Virus record (IMG/VR): IMGVR_UViG_3300039050_000075 | Location: 1 to 29,682 of that record | Length of the DNA: 29,682 bases | Direction: 5' to 3' (one strand) | Source of the DNA: a virus | Shown: positions 16,575 to 24,757 of the stretch, piece after piece | How the letters are laid out: the number at the start of each line of letters is the position of its first letter | Numbering within the stretch: the first letter of the stretch is position 1 | Notes under the pieces: generated by a model | Database searches by the model: none | What the model saw: the letters and a program-made list of their open reading frames with translations, nothing else | Told to the model about the DNA's origin: nothing | Program-made: the position numbers and the translations under genes

Positions 16575-17767
16575 TGAGTATATGGGATAACACATATGTA
16601 GGAACTATTTGGGATAAATGGAGAAAAGGAGAGTATGCAGAAAAATCTTATCCAGGTATCCAAGATTATGGAAATAGTGTAAATTTTCAAAGACATACTA
16701 CAGAAGCTACTGGTAAAAAGAAAAAAACTACAAAAAAAGGTTATTACGAAAAAGAACAAGAAAAATTAGAAAGTGAAGTTGGTACAGTTAATGTTGGACC
16801 AGGTAAATCTATCAATATAGATTATAATAAAAAAACAAATGAAATGATGGGTGACCCATATATGAAACCAGGATGGGCACATCAAACTAATACACAAACA
16901 GGTGCAAAAAGTACTGCAGATGCATACTATGCAAACGAAATAGGACTTCATAAAAATTATAAAAAATCAGAATTTACAGATAAAGATGGAGAATCTATTT
17001 CTAAAGTATCTGGTATGGATTGGAATGCAGTTAAAAAACATTGGAAAGATAAAGGTGGGATGGATGCACTTATGGCTAATCCTGCATTTACTTTAGGTTT
17101 AGCATTAATGCAATCATCAGCTAAAGGCAAAAGAATAGACGAAAATATATTAGATAATTTTGTTAAAGCTACTAACATTTCAGCAGAATACAAAGATAGA
17201 GTTAAAGCTAAAGGTGGAATATACGAAGCTACTGCAGATCAAGTGGCTAGTGTAAAAGCTACTTTAAATACTATGGGAACTTCTGCACCAAATTGGTTAG
17301 AAGCAGCTATTAAACCTGGTAATCAAGGTGCTCAATATGAAGCAGCAGTCGAAAAGATTGCTATTGAAATGCAAAAAAGATTAGAAACTGAAAGAGAAAA
17401 AAATCCAGGAAAGAAAATTACATTTGATGATGATTTTAGAAGAAAAGTTATAGAAGATCTTATAAGAAAAAAACAAATTAAAGTTAAAGGTGGATTTCTT
17501 TGGTTTGATGCAACACTTGAATCAGGAGATTTTTCTAAACTTAAAGCTAGAGCAGAAGGTGGTCCAGTAGAAGCTGGTCAACCTTATCTTGTAGGTGAAA
17601 AAGGACCAGAGGTTATAATACCTAATTCAGATGGCAATGTACTTGCTAATGATGATTCACAAATATTTGCTATGCTATTAGCATCAAACCCACAATTACA
17701 GAACGTATCTAGACAAAGAGCTGAAAGAATTCTTAGATCTAGATTCCCTGAATATTTCGAGGTATAA
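16574..17767 (+). CDS. Ejection/virion protein with tape-measure-type C-terminal motif
   Basis: The 397-residue protein has a basic, polar N-terminal region with a KKKKTTKKGYYEKEQEKLES stretch near residue 48. A helical middle follows (NPAFTLGLALMQSSAKGKRI, about 170-190), then an acidic/basic helix ITFDDDFRRKVIEDLIRKKQ. Near residues 326-360 it carries GGPVEAGQPYLVGEKGPEVI, a motif known from the C-termini of tape-measure and tail-lysin proteins. Podoviruses do not have a long tape measure, so this suggests shared ancestry or recruitment to a similar job in DNA delivery. It is followed by two more virion genes in the same operon. Confidence 0.6.
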   Translation: MSIWDNTYVGTIWDKWRKGEYAEKSYPGIQDYGNSVNFQRHTTEATGKKKKTTKKGYYEKEQEKLESEVGTVNVGPGKSINIDYNKKTNEMMGDPYMKPGWAHQTNTQTGAKSTADAYYANEIGLHKNYKKSEFTDKDGESISKVSGMDWNAVKKHWKDKGGMDALMANPAFTLGLALMQSSAKGKRIDENILDNFVKATNISAEYKDRVKAKGGIYEATADQVASVKATLNTMGTSAPNWLEAAIKPGNQGAQYEAAVEKIAIEMQKRLETEREKNPGKKITFDDDFRRKVIEDLIRKKQIKVKGGFLWFDATLESGDFSKLKARAEGGPVEAGQPYLVGEKGPEVIIPNSDGNVLANDDSQIFAMLLASNPQLQNVSRQRAERILRSRFPEYFEV

Positions 17768-17769
17768 TT

Positions 17770-18405
17770 ATGGTTACAAAGTTTATAATTAGAGGATTTA
17801 GTAAAAAGTTTAAAGGTGTTCAAAAACTTAAACCACAAAAGGTTAAAGTTAAACCTGAATTTTTAACTGATAAACAAATAAAATTAAGACAACAAAAAAT
17901 AGCAGATCAAAATATTAGAGAAACATTTGGAGCAGATAGTGGTAGTTTTTCTGGTGTTAGTGCAAGATCTCTTGAAACATTAAGAGGTGAATCTGTAGCT
18001 TTAAATTTAGCTAACAGAAAATTTTTTAAAAGATTTGGAAGTGAATTAAAAAGTTCAAGAAAAAGAACAGCTATAGGTATTAAAGGTAGAAAATTAAAAG
18101 TTAAAACACCTACAGCTCCATCTTGGAAACAAAAAAAAGCAGGAGTTGTTATAGGATCTGGATTACCAAAATCTAAACCAGTTCTTAAATTTGCTAAAGG
18201 TAAAGGTGGTATAAAAGCATATAAATCTGCAGATCTTGCAGCTAATAAAATTTATACTAAAACAATGAAAAGATTTACAAGTAAAGAATCTACAAGTCCA
18301 TTTAAAACATTTACAAAAAAAATTCCTAAGAAATATTCTACTGCTTTACATGATAGTAGAGAATTAAGACATTATAAAAAAGTAAGAAAAGATTGGGGAT
18401 TCTAG
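17770..18405 (+). CDS. Highly basic virion protein
   Basis: This 211-residue protein has Lys and Arg throughout and few acidic residues. It begins MVTKFIIRGFSKKFKGVQKL and later has AIGIKGRKLKVKTPTAPSWK, with no defined domain. Its charge and place, two bases after one virion gene and directly before the largest, suggest that it is packaged with the genome, binds DNA or holds the acidic ejection proteins together. That is inference; no homologous family was recognised. A GAGG site is present upstream of ATG 17770. Confidence 0.58.
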   Translation: MVTKFIIRGFSKKFKGVQKLKPQKVKVKPEFLTDKQIKLRQQKIADQNIRETFGADSGSFSGVSARSLETLRGESVALNLANRKFFKRFGSELKSSRKRTAIGIKGRKLKVKTPTAPSWKQKKAGVVIGSGLPKSKPVLKFAKGKGGIKAYKSADLAANKIYTKTMKRFTSKESTSPFKTFTKKIPKKYSTALHDSRELRHYKKVRKDWGF

Positions 18406-21400
18406 ATGGCTAACGACATCAGAATGCAGGATCCTCGTTTGAGAGATCCTATTAATAATATATCTGATGGATTAAAAGATCCCACACAAGACAATACACC
18501 AGGATTCTTTCAATCCTTGCGTAATCCTTATCATCTTATATTAGAAGAATCATTACCTGCCTCTCTATATCAATGGATAACTGGTAATACTAAAAAGAAA
18601 CAAGCTGAAGAAGCTTTAAGATTTATACAAAACAATCCAGACTTAAAAGACACAAAGTTATATAAGACTGCTGAACGTAAATTACAAAGATTTGGTTACT
18701 TATTAGATGAAGGACCAATGTCTATAGACTTCAAAGAAGTTGGGAATATGATTAAAAAAAATCCTAAACTCTTTGGAGCTGAACTTGTTAATATGTTAAT
18801 GGCAGATCCTTGGCTAATGGCTATGCCTCTTGGTTGGGGTAAATTAGGCAGAGGTGTTGTTAACTCAATTAAGTTAAGACACGCTGACAAATTAAAATGG
18901 TCTAAACAAAAAATAGCAAGAAAAACTGGTGAAGCAGTTGATGACCTAAAAGTAGGTGGATTTGCTACTCTTGCTACACCCTTTGTATTTTCATCTGTAT
19001 GGCAACTATCTGAAGATAGAACAATGGAAGCTAAAAGAACTACAATTGAAACTACTATAGGAGCTACTGCTGGAGCTTTATTTTCTGTAGGCTTTGCAGG
19101 TATGGGTGAACTAGCATCAAGAATGACTAGAACACCTAGAGTATTAGCAAACCAAGCAGTTGATAAAGTATTAAAAAAACATAGTCCTGATTTAAGTAAA
19201 GCAGTACGTTATAATAAAAAAGGATTCTTTAATTCAGTTGATGATTTAATTGAAGAAATTAAAAAACAACAAAAAGATATTGATGATCCTGTAAATTTTG
19301 AAAGAATTAAAGCAGATATTACAGTAGCATTAAGACAACTTAATGAAAATGCTAAAGACGCATCAATAGCTACAAACTTTAAAGTAGCTGCATCATTAGC
19401 AGGTATAGGTGCTACAGCTCAATTCCTTACAGCAGATGATGAAAAATTAATGGCATCAGCTAAAGGAGCTGCAGTAGGTGCTAGTATTTGGGGAGCAGGT
19501 AAACTGTTTATGATGGCTGGAGCTAAAGCTAAACCAGCATATGATCAAGCAGCACTATCTACTGAAGCAGCATTAGATACTATGAAATTAATTACTGTTA
19601 AGCTGAATACAGCAGCAGTAGAATTATCGAATGTAGTAAAATTAAATTTACCAGATGCTATAGATTCTAGACGTAAGATATTTTATTACCTAGCTGGAGC
19701 TAGAGGCACATGGGATAAAAAAGGATCAAGATTTATTCCTGACAATGCTAAACCAAGATTAGATGAAGTTCCTAATTTCTTAAATAAAAAAGAAATGGAT
19801 GGAGCTATAGCTATTAGAAAAACATTTGATAAGTTTTACGATATCTTTGGTAATGACGCTGGATTAATTACACATAAAAGAAGAAACTATCTTCCTTTAT
19901 TATGGAATCAATATAATCCAAAAGATCAAGCATTTAAATTTATGACTGATTATGATGCTCCATTACAAAAAGTAACTGGTCCATCAGAAAAATTTCAATT
20001 TGGTAGATCTAGTACATTTAGAGATATTAATAGAGGATTTAGAAAAGGATATACTATAAGAGAAGGATTTGATGATCCAGCAGAACTTATAAAAATATAT
20101 GGCTTTGCAGCAAGTAAAGCTATGGCTACAAGAGCTTTAATTAAAAATTTAGAAATTTCTAAAGTTAATAATAGACCTTTAATGTATAGAACACTAAAGG
20201 GTCGTACTTACGCTGACGATCAAAACTATACTAAATTTCAACATCCTTACTTTGATGATGGTGGACAACAAACTGTATTTGTTCATAAAGGTATGGTTAA
20301 TTCTTTAAAGATGATCTTTGATGCTAGAGAAGAACAAGCATTAATGGGTGCACTCTTTACTACCAACTTAATGATGAAAAGATTAGCTGTTGGTTTTTCA
20401 TTCTTTCATGCAGGTGCATTAGTAGAATCAATGTTGTTTGCAGGAACAAAATGGAATTCAGTTAAACAAATACTAAATCCTAGAGCTAAGCCTGAAATCT
20501 TAAAGATGATCAATGATCCTAAGCATCATATGAAAGAATATGGTCATGCGATTAAACGTTTAAAAAGACATGGATATAATGATGTTGTAAGGTTTGCACA
20601 AGGTACAGGATTACAAATTTCAGTTCCAGAGGACGTAGGATTTGATAGATTTTATTACAATATAAGAGGTATAGATACATTTCTTAAAAGTCATTTTGGA
20701 ATTTCTACAGGTGGTAAAGCCGAAAAAGTATTTAGATGGTTTGATAAAATAACTTGGGATAGAGTTTTTACAGCAGCTAAACTACATACGTTTATGACTG
20801 TATTAAACAACCCAACTAAAATGGGTGTTAAAAATCCTATGGCTATTATGCCTGGGGATAACCACGCTACAGTATATCGTAAAGCTACACAAGCAGCACA
20901 GTTCACTAATGATGCATTTGGTGGACAGAATTGGGAAATGATTGCTAATAGGATTCAAACCCCACTTCTAAAAAGAATGATGCAGACTACATTCCAACCT
21001 GGATCTAGAGGGTATATGCAATTATTACTCTTTGCTCCTGATTGGACAATATCAAATGTTAGAATTATAGCTAAATCATTACCAGCATTTGAGTCTGATC
21101 CTGCTTTACGAAGAATGTATCAATATTATTTTGCAAGAGCTGCACTTACATACGCAGCTGCAGGATCTATACTAAATGAATTATTTAGTGGTAAATCTCT
21201 ATTAGAGAATACAGATCCTACAAGAATTGACTTAGGGAATGGTGAAGTGTTAACATTTTCTAAACAGTTAATGGAACCTTTTCATTGGATTACAGATCCA
21301 CAATCTACTGGTCTTAAAAAGATTGGTTCTCTACCTAGAACTACAATAGAAGTATTAACTAATAAACAATACTTAACTACTAAGTGGAGTCCAAACATCA

Positions 21401-21663
21401 CTAAAAAAGATGATGAGGCTATTGAAAAAGGTTTAAAACTAGGTGGTCATGTTGGTATGAGATTCTTACCAATCTGGCTACAAACAGCATCACGAAGTAT
21501 TGCTGAAGGCTTAGAGAAAGATGGCTTGAGTGCCGATCTTGCAGCTGATGTAGCAGTAGATTTTGTGTTAGGACAAAGTGGTCATCCTAGATACCAAGGA
21601 CCACGATATACACAATATAAAACGAAAGGGTTAGTAAGGTCTCCTTACGAAACGTTATTTTAA
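18406..21663 (+). CDS. Large internal virion/ejection protein
   Basis: At 1085 residues this is the largest product of the window. It begins MANDIRMQDPRLRDPINNIS and is mostly helical. Hydrophobic segments appear near residues 186-200 (FATLATPFVFSSVWQL), 213-230 (TIGATAGALFSVGFAG) and 355-375. The C-terminus is GPRYTQYKTKGLVRSPYETL plus F. The size and position at the end of the virion genes match the big ejection proteins of podoviruses (T7 gp16-type role), which leave the capsid before DNA and form a conduit. No lytic transglycosylase or peptidase motif was noticed, so a muralytic role cannot be claimed. Confidence 0.7.
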   Translation: MANDIRMQDPRLRDPINNISDGLKDPTQDNTPGFFQSLRNPYHLILEESLPASLYQWITGNTKKKQAEEALRFIQNNPDLKDTKLYKTAERKLQRFGYLLDEGPMSIDFKEVGNMIKKNPKLFGAELVNMLMADPWLMAMPLGWGKLGRGVVNSIKLRHADKLKWSKQKIARKTGEAVDDLKVGGFATLATPFVFSSVWQLSEDRTMEAKRTTIETTIGATAGALFSVGFAGMGELASRMTRTPRVLANQAVDKVLKKHSPDLSKAVRYNKKGFFNSVDDLIEEIKKQQKDIDDPVNFERIKADITVALRQLNENAKDASIATNFKVAASLAGIGATAQFLTADDEKLMASAKGAAVGASIWGAGKLFMMAGAKAKPAYDQAALSTEAALDTMKLITVKLNTAAVELSNVVKLNLPDAIDSRRKIFYYLAGARGTWDKKGSRFIPDNAKPRLDEVPNFLNKKEMDGAIAIRKTFDKFYDIFGNDAGLITHKRRNYLPLLWNQYNPKDQAFKFMTDYDAPLQKVTGPSEKFQFGRSSTFRDINRGFRKGYTIREGFDDPAELIKIYGFAASKAMATRALIKNLEISKVNNRPLMYRTLKGRTYADDQNYTKFQHPYFDDGGQQTVFVHKGMVNSLKMIFDAREEQALMGALFTTNLMMKRLAVGFSFFHAGALVESMLFAGTKWNSVKQILNPRAKPEILKMINDPKHHMKEYGHAIKRLKRHGYNDVVRFAQGTGLQISVPEDVGFDRFYYNIRGIDTFLKSHFGISTGGKAEKVFRWFDKITWDRVFTAAKLHTFMTVLNNPTKMGVKNPMAIMPGDNHATVYRKATQAAQFTNDAFGGQNWEMIANRIQTPLLKRMMQTTFQPGSRGYMQLLLFAPDWTISNVRIIAKSLPAFESDPALRRMYQYYFARAALTYAAAGSILNELFSGKSLLENTDPTRIDLGNGEVLTFSKQLMEPFHWITDPQSTGLKKIGSLPRTTIEVLTNKQYLTTKWSPNITKKDDEAIEKGLKLGGHVGMRFLPIWLQTASRSIAEGLEKDGLSADLAADVAVDFVLGQSGHPRYQGPRYTQYKTKGLVRSPYETLF

Positions 21664-21665
21664 TT

Positions 21666-21866
21666 ATGAGCAGAGTTACTGAAAATAAAGAAGAAATTCT
21701 TAAGATACATGGTTCTATTGATCTTATTAATCAAAGGATCGACACTATAGAAAATAATCACCTATCTCACATACAGTCTAGCATTGCAAGAATACAATGG
21801 ATTATGACTGCTGTAGGTTTAGGTGTGCTAGCACAGGTGTTAGTATTAGTTACTAAACATTTGTAA
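21666..21866 (+). CDS. XhlA-like membrane protein, holin-associated candidate
   Basis: The 66-residue protein has an amphipathic coiled coil (about 5-43, with ILKIHGSIDLINQRIDTIEN) followed by one membrane helix at about 44-62 (WIMTAVGLGVLAQVLVLV) and a short KHL tail. This order matches the haemolysin XhlA family, which works with holins in host lysis. It follows the last virion gene by 2 bases and its stop overlaps the next start (TAATG). The family match is by architecture only; anchoring of a virion protein is another option. Confidence 0.6.
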   Translation: MSRVTENKEEILKIHGSIDLINQRIDTIENNHLSHIQSSIARIQWIMTAVGLGVLAQVLVLVTKHL

Positions 21867-22090
21867 TGAAATTTACCTTAATGATGTTTATATGCTCTTA
21901 CGTTGCAGGAGAGTGTATGCCTCCACATCCTATGCCTACAAAATATGATAATATATATACTTGTATGGAAGCAGGATATGAAGAATCATTAAGAAAATTA
22001 AAAGAAATTGGTTCAAAAGATGTTAATGAACATGAGATTTATCTCAGATTTGTTTGTGCACGTGCAAAAGAACCAAAAGTAACAACATAA
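21866..22090 (+). CDS. Secreted small Cys protein of marine phage type
   Basis: The 74-residue protein starts with a hydrophobic segment MKFTLMMFICSYVAG. A VAG-E site at 13-16 would suit signal peptidase I. The mature part has CMPPHP, then YTCMEAGYEESLRKLKEIG, then YLRFVCARAK, giving Cys at 17, 33 and 63. I recognise this 'CMPP...C...GYEES...C' pattern from many marine myo- and podoviruses, where the function is unknown. A periplasmic role with a disulfide bond is inferred. It has no lipobox, so it is not a classical Rz1 lipoprotein. Confidence 0.68.
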   Translation: MKFTLMMFICSYVAGECMPPHPMPTKYDNIYTCMEAGYEESLRKLKEIGSKDVNEHEIYLRFVCARAKEPKVTT

Positions 22091-22143
22091 AGTTGTACCT
22101 TAGTTGCTAGACTTATTCACCGAATAATTGTAAAAGCGTATAT

Positions 22144-22848
22144 ATGCTATGTAAATCAATACTTGTAATAAGCGACCAACACGCACCCTATCACCACATA
22201 GATACGCTTGACTTTTTAGCAGCAATAAAGAAAAAGTATAAGCCTGACACAGTAGTGAACATAGGTGATGAAATGGATTGGCATTCAATATCATTCCATG
22301 ATTCTCACCCTGGACTCTACTCACCTAGTCATGAGCTTCAAGTTGCTAGAGAGTTTTTTAAAAACTTGGAGAAGCTTTTCCCAAAACAATATGTCATGGA
22401 TAGTAATCATGGCAGCCTTGTATTTAGAAAAGCTACACGACATGGGTTGCCACACGAAGTATTTAAGTCTTATAATACTATGTTAGGTGTAGGCAAAGGT
22501 TGGACTTGGCATGAAGATTTGATTTTAAAAGCATCCAATGGTCAAAAAATTTACTTCTGCCATGGTAAATATAAAGATGTTCTTAAAGTGGCACAGCAAT
22601 ATGGTATGTGCACAGTTCAAGGACATTATCACACAAATTTTAAAATAGACTATTGGAGCAATCCAAACGAATTACTTTGGGGTATGCAGGTGGGTTGTTT
22701 AATTAACATGAAAAGTTTAGCTTTTGAATATAATAAACTTCAGAAGTCTAGACCAGTAATAGGAACAGGAGTTATCATTGATGGATTACCTAAACTAATC
22801 CCAATGGTTTTAAAAGACAATGGCAGATGGAACAGAAAAATTACCTAG
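22144..22848 (+). CDS. Calcineurin-like metallophosphoesterase
   Basis: The 234-residue protein has the full metal-binding set of the family in order: D11-x-H13 (ISDQHAPYH), G41-D42-x-x-D45 (IGDEMDWHS), N88-H89 (DSNHGS), H140 (FCHGK) and G160-H161-x-H163 (VQGHYHTNF). It should bind two metal ions and cleave phosphoester bonds; the substrate (DNA end, RNA or nucleotide) cannot be told from sequence. The 53-base gap before it has no clear ribosome site. Its end overlaps the lysozyme-like gene by 29 bases. Phage enzymes of this type are commonly linked to nucleic acid processing. Confidence 0.85.
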   Translation: MLCKSILVISDQHAPYHHIDTLDFLAAIKKKYKPDTVVNIGDEMDWHSISFHDSHPGLYSPSHELQVAREFFKNLEKLFPKQYVMDSNHGSLVFRKATRHGLPHEVFKSYNTMLGVGKGWTWHEDLILKASNGQKIYFCHGKYKDVLKVAQQYGMCTVQGHYHTNFKIDYWSNPNELLWGMQVGCLINMKSLAFEYNKLQKSRPVIGTGVIIDGLPKLIPMVLKDNGRWNRKIT

Positions 22849-23266
22849 AGGTATAAGAAATAAAAATCCAGGCAATATCAAATTAGGTACTGACTGGGAT
22901 GGGTTGGCATCGGAACAAACCGATCCAACTTTTTGTATTTTTGATGAAGCTGTAATGGGTATTAGAGCTTTAATGAGAATACTTTTAACATACAGATTTA
23001 CTCACAAAAAAACTACAGTAGACGAAATTATTTCTAGATGGGCACCACCCTCTGAGAATGATACTAACGCTTACATAGACTTTGTTTGTAAAGAACTTAA
23101 CGTAAAACCTTTGGATAAACTTGACAATAGTATTGAACATTATTTACCACTTGTTAAATCAATTATCCGAATGGAAAACGGCAAACAACCATACGATGAT
23201 GAGTTGATTGTAGAAGGGATGTACAAAGCATGGGAAGGATATCCAACTGGTTCTTCAGCCTCTTAG
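22820..23266 (+). CDS. Lysozyme-like protein (PRD1 P5-type 'structural protein' family), candidate endolysin
   Basis: This 148-residue protein carries the motif PRGIRNKNPGNIKLGTDWDG (about 9-28), then CIFDEAVMGIRALMRIL and ISRWAPPSENDTNAYIDFV (about 71-89). The 'GIRN.NPGNI' plus 'W.PP.ENDT..Y' pair defines a family often labelled 'structural protein P5' and considered lysozyme-like. Cutting of peptidoglycan is therefore likely, either as endolysin or virion-bound. No signal peptide is seen. The start overlaps the phosphoesterase gene by 29 bases, and holin-like genes lie close by on both sides, which favours a lysis role. Confidence 0.72.
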   Translation: MADGTEKLPRGIRNKNPGNIKLGTDWDGLASEQTDPTFCIFDEAVMGIRALMRILLTYRFTHKKTTVDEIISRWAPPSENDTNAYIDFVCKELNVKPLDKLDNSIEHYLPLVKSIIRMENGKQPYDDELIVEGMYKAWEGYPTGSSAS

Positions 23267-23382
23267 AGCACTGGGGATCTAAAATGCATGTATATGCGTG
23301 GAACAAAAAATACAGTAAACGAAAACATATTCTGTACAAAGGTGAACGTACAGGAAAATTTTATACATTAAAAAGGAAATAA
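23230..23382 (+). CDS. Small basic protein overlapping the lysozyme-like gene
   Basis: The 50-codon frame starts MGRISNWFFSLLEHWGSKMH and continues with a strongly basic part (YAWNKKYSKRKHILYKGERT). ATG 23230 is preceded by GAAGGGA with a spacing of about 11; ATG 23284 with GGGGA upstream would give a 32-residue version lacking the aromatic N-terminus. The stop is one base from the next start. The aromatic helix plus basic tail suggests membrane or nucleic acid contact. No family was recognised. The snug fit in a tightly packed operon is the main support. Confidence 0.5.
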   Translation: MGRISNWFFSLLEHWGSKMHVYAWNKKYSKRKHILYKGERTGKFYTLKRK

Positions 23383-23383
23383 T

Positions 23384-23764
23384 ATGTGGTTGAATTTACT
23401 ATCAATGGGTCTTAAGACAGCAGGACACATTTACAAAAATAAACAAAAAACAAAAATGCTAATGTCAGATGCACAATCAATGCATGCTGAAAAAATGGCA
23501 AGAGGTGAAATTGAATATAAAGCGAAAGTTATTGAGAGTAATGATAAGGGCTGGAAAGATGAGTTTGTTCTTGTTCTTGTTTCCCTTCCTATTCTTGTAT
23601 TGGTTTATTCTATTTTCACTGACGATCCTACGGTTCGTGATCGACTAGATGTTTTTTTTGAATATTTTAAACAACTGCCCTACTGGTATCAGGCAATATT
23701 TATAGGAATAGTTTCAGCAATTTATGGTCTTAAAGGTGCTGATATAATGCGTAAGCCTAAATAA
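23384..23764 (+). CDS. Holin-like membrane protein
   Basis: The 126-residue protein has a polar helical N-terminal half, then GWKDEFVLVLVSLPILVLVY (about 56-75) as a membrane helix, a short loop with DDPTVRDRLDVFFEYFKQLP, a second helix YQAIFIGIVSAIYGL (about 102-116) and a basic end. The 'WKDE' start of the membrane part and overall plan match the 3TM/GTA-type holin group found in many marine phages. It likely forms lesions in the inner membrane for lysis. It shares one base with the next gene (TAATG). Confidence 0.65.
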   Translation: MWLNLLSMGLKTAGHIYKNKQKTKMLMSDAQSMHAEKMARGEIEYKAKVIESNDKGWKDEFVLVLVSLPILVLVYSIFTDDPTVRDRLDVFFEYFKQLPYWYQAIFIGIVSAIYGLKGADIMRKPK

Positions 23765-23973
23765 TGTCAGAAGATTTTTTAGAAATTATACGAGAGTACA
23801 AAGAACAAGTGCGAGTACTCAAAGAACAGATTTCAGAATTAGAAGATGCAAACAAATCTAAAGATGCAGCTCTTAAAAGAGCATTGCAGAAGTTAGAATA
23901 TACTACTTCAGATTTGGAGAAAGCTAATAAAGAAATCAATGATCAAAAAACAGTGGAAAAAAAATCAGAATAG
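23764..23973 (+). CDS. Small coiled-coil protein
   Basis: This 69-residue protein is a nearly continuous heptad-type coiled coil rich in Glu, Lys and Leu (EYKEQVRVLKEQISELEDAN at about 11-30 and KRALQKLEYTTSDLEKANKE near 38-57). It has no membrane helix and no Cys. The function is unknown; oligomer formation with one of the neighbouring membrane proteins is plausible. It begins one base into the holin-like gene's stop and overlaps the next gene by 35 bases. Confidence 0.6.
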   Translation: MSEDFLEIIREYKEQVRVLKEQISELEDANKSKDAALKRALQKLEYTTSDLEKANKEINDQKTVEKKSE

Positions 23974-24133
23974 TGAACATATAGTTGGTCCATGTAAATG
24001 GTGCCAAGAAGAATTAGTTAACACTCAAGCATTTGTAGCATTTGTTGACAAGTCTAAAGCTTGTATTAAATGTTATAGAAAATCAGGACATATGTTACCA
24101 TTCTGGGATAAGGAAAATAAATTTAATGAATAA
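23939..24133 (+). CDS. Small zinc-ribbon-like protein
   Basis: The 64-residue protein has two CxxC knuckles, C19-x-x-C22 (GPCKWCQEEL) and C42-x-x-C45 (ACIKCYRKSG), in the spacing expected for a four-Cys zinc site. No other domain is visible. Such microproteins in phages often bind nucleic acids or host polymerase, but no specific partner can be named. It overlaps the coiled-coil gene by 35 bases and the next gene by 8 bases; the metal-site pattern is the reason to accept this much overlap. Confidence 0.6.
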   Translation: MIKKQWKKNQNSEHIVGPCKWCQEELVNTQAFVAFVDKSKACIKCYRKSGHMLPFWDKENKFNE

Positions 24134-24551
24134 ACAACCATTAAATATTGGAGAAGAAGCAAGAGTTCAAATGCCTATGAAAACAGTTGCTAGTTTAATA
24201 GTAATTGTAGCAATGGGTGTATGGGGTTATTTTGGAATAATAGAAACTCAAAATAAAATTTCAACTCGATTAGAATTAATGGAGAAAGATCTTGAAGAAA
24301 ATACAGAGTTTAGGATAAAGTGGCCTAGAGGACAATTAGGTTCTCTACCTGCAGACTCTGAACAGTTCATGATGATTGAAGATTTATATAAGACTACAGA
24401 CAAATTAAATAAACATATTGAGAATATGGCTTTAAACAAAGTAAATATAGAATTTTTAAGAAAACAAATGGATAAGGTTTTAGAAGATATTGAAAAATTA
24501 AAAGATGCTAATCGTGAGATTGGTTATAAGAATGGGAGTTACTCACAATGA
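24126..24551 (+). CDS. Membrane-anchored coiled-coil protein, spanin-like architecture
   Basis: ATG 24126 is chosen because the product then begins MNKQPLNIGEEARVQMPMKT, matching the usual opening of this marine phage family. An upstream in-frame ATG at 24042 would lie mostly within the preceding gene. The 141 residues form a short cytoplasmic head, one membrane helix at about 20-38 (TVASLIVIVAMGVWGYFG) and a periplasmic coiled coil containing FRIKWPRGQLGSLPADSEQF. That layout resembles inner-membrane spanins, but no experimental role is known to me. The conserved 'EFRIKWPRG..GSLPADSEQF' motif is typical of the family. Confidence 0.68.
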   Translation: MNKQPLNIGEEARVQMPMKTVASLIVIVAMGVWGYFGIIETQNKISTRLELMEKDLEENTEFRIKWPRGQLGSLPADSEQFMMIEDLYKTTDKLNKHIENMALNKVNIEFLRKQMDKVLEDIEKLKDANREIGYKNGSYSQ

Positions 24552-24757
24552 TAGAGTCTGTGGTTGCCCTTTTGATGTTTATAAACGGAGAGATTAAAGA
24601 ACACCTTGTGCAAGAAAACATGGCAGCATGCCTTCGTGGAAAGCGTCATGCAGAAAGAGAATACTCTGAATCTGTATCCTATAAATGCTATAAAGGTAAA
24701 GCAGAAGTAGAACTGTACAAAGGAAGAAAATATATTAAAGCTCTAATATTAGAGTAA
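24548..24757 (+). CDS. Small secreted or anchored two-Cys protein
   Basis: The 69-residue protein starts with a short hydrophobic stretch (MIESVVALLMFING) and then has Cys at about 28 (MAACLRGKRHAEREY) and 47 (SYKCYKGKAEVEL), spaced similarly to the secreted protein at 21866-22090. The pair may be distant relatives. A disulfide-bonded periplasmic role is a guess. It overlaps the spanin-like gene by 4 bases (ATGA) and the next gene by one, so all three are probably translated together. Confidence 0.6.
   Translation: MIESVVALLMFINGEIKEHLVQENMAACLRGKRHAEREYSESVSYKCYKGKAEVELYKGRKYIKALILE

Noticed and set aside
22091-22143. Possible promoter in the 53-base gap before the metallophosphatase
   Set aside because: TTGCTA and TATATA-like strings are present but spacing and similarity are poor, so no call was made.
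24042-24125. Longer N-terminus of the membrane coiled-coil protein
   Set aside because: The extension lies in the zinc-ribbon-like gene, is compositionally unlike the rest, and ATG 24126 gives the family-typical opening.
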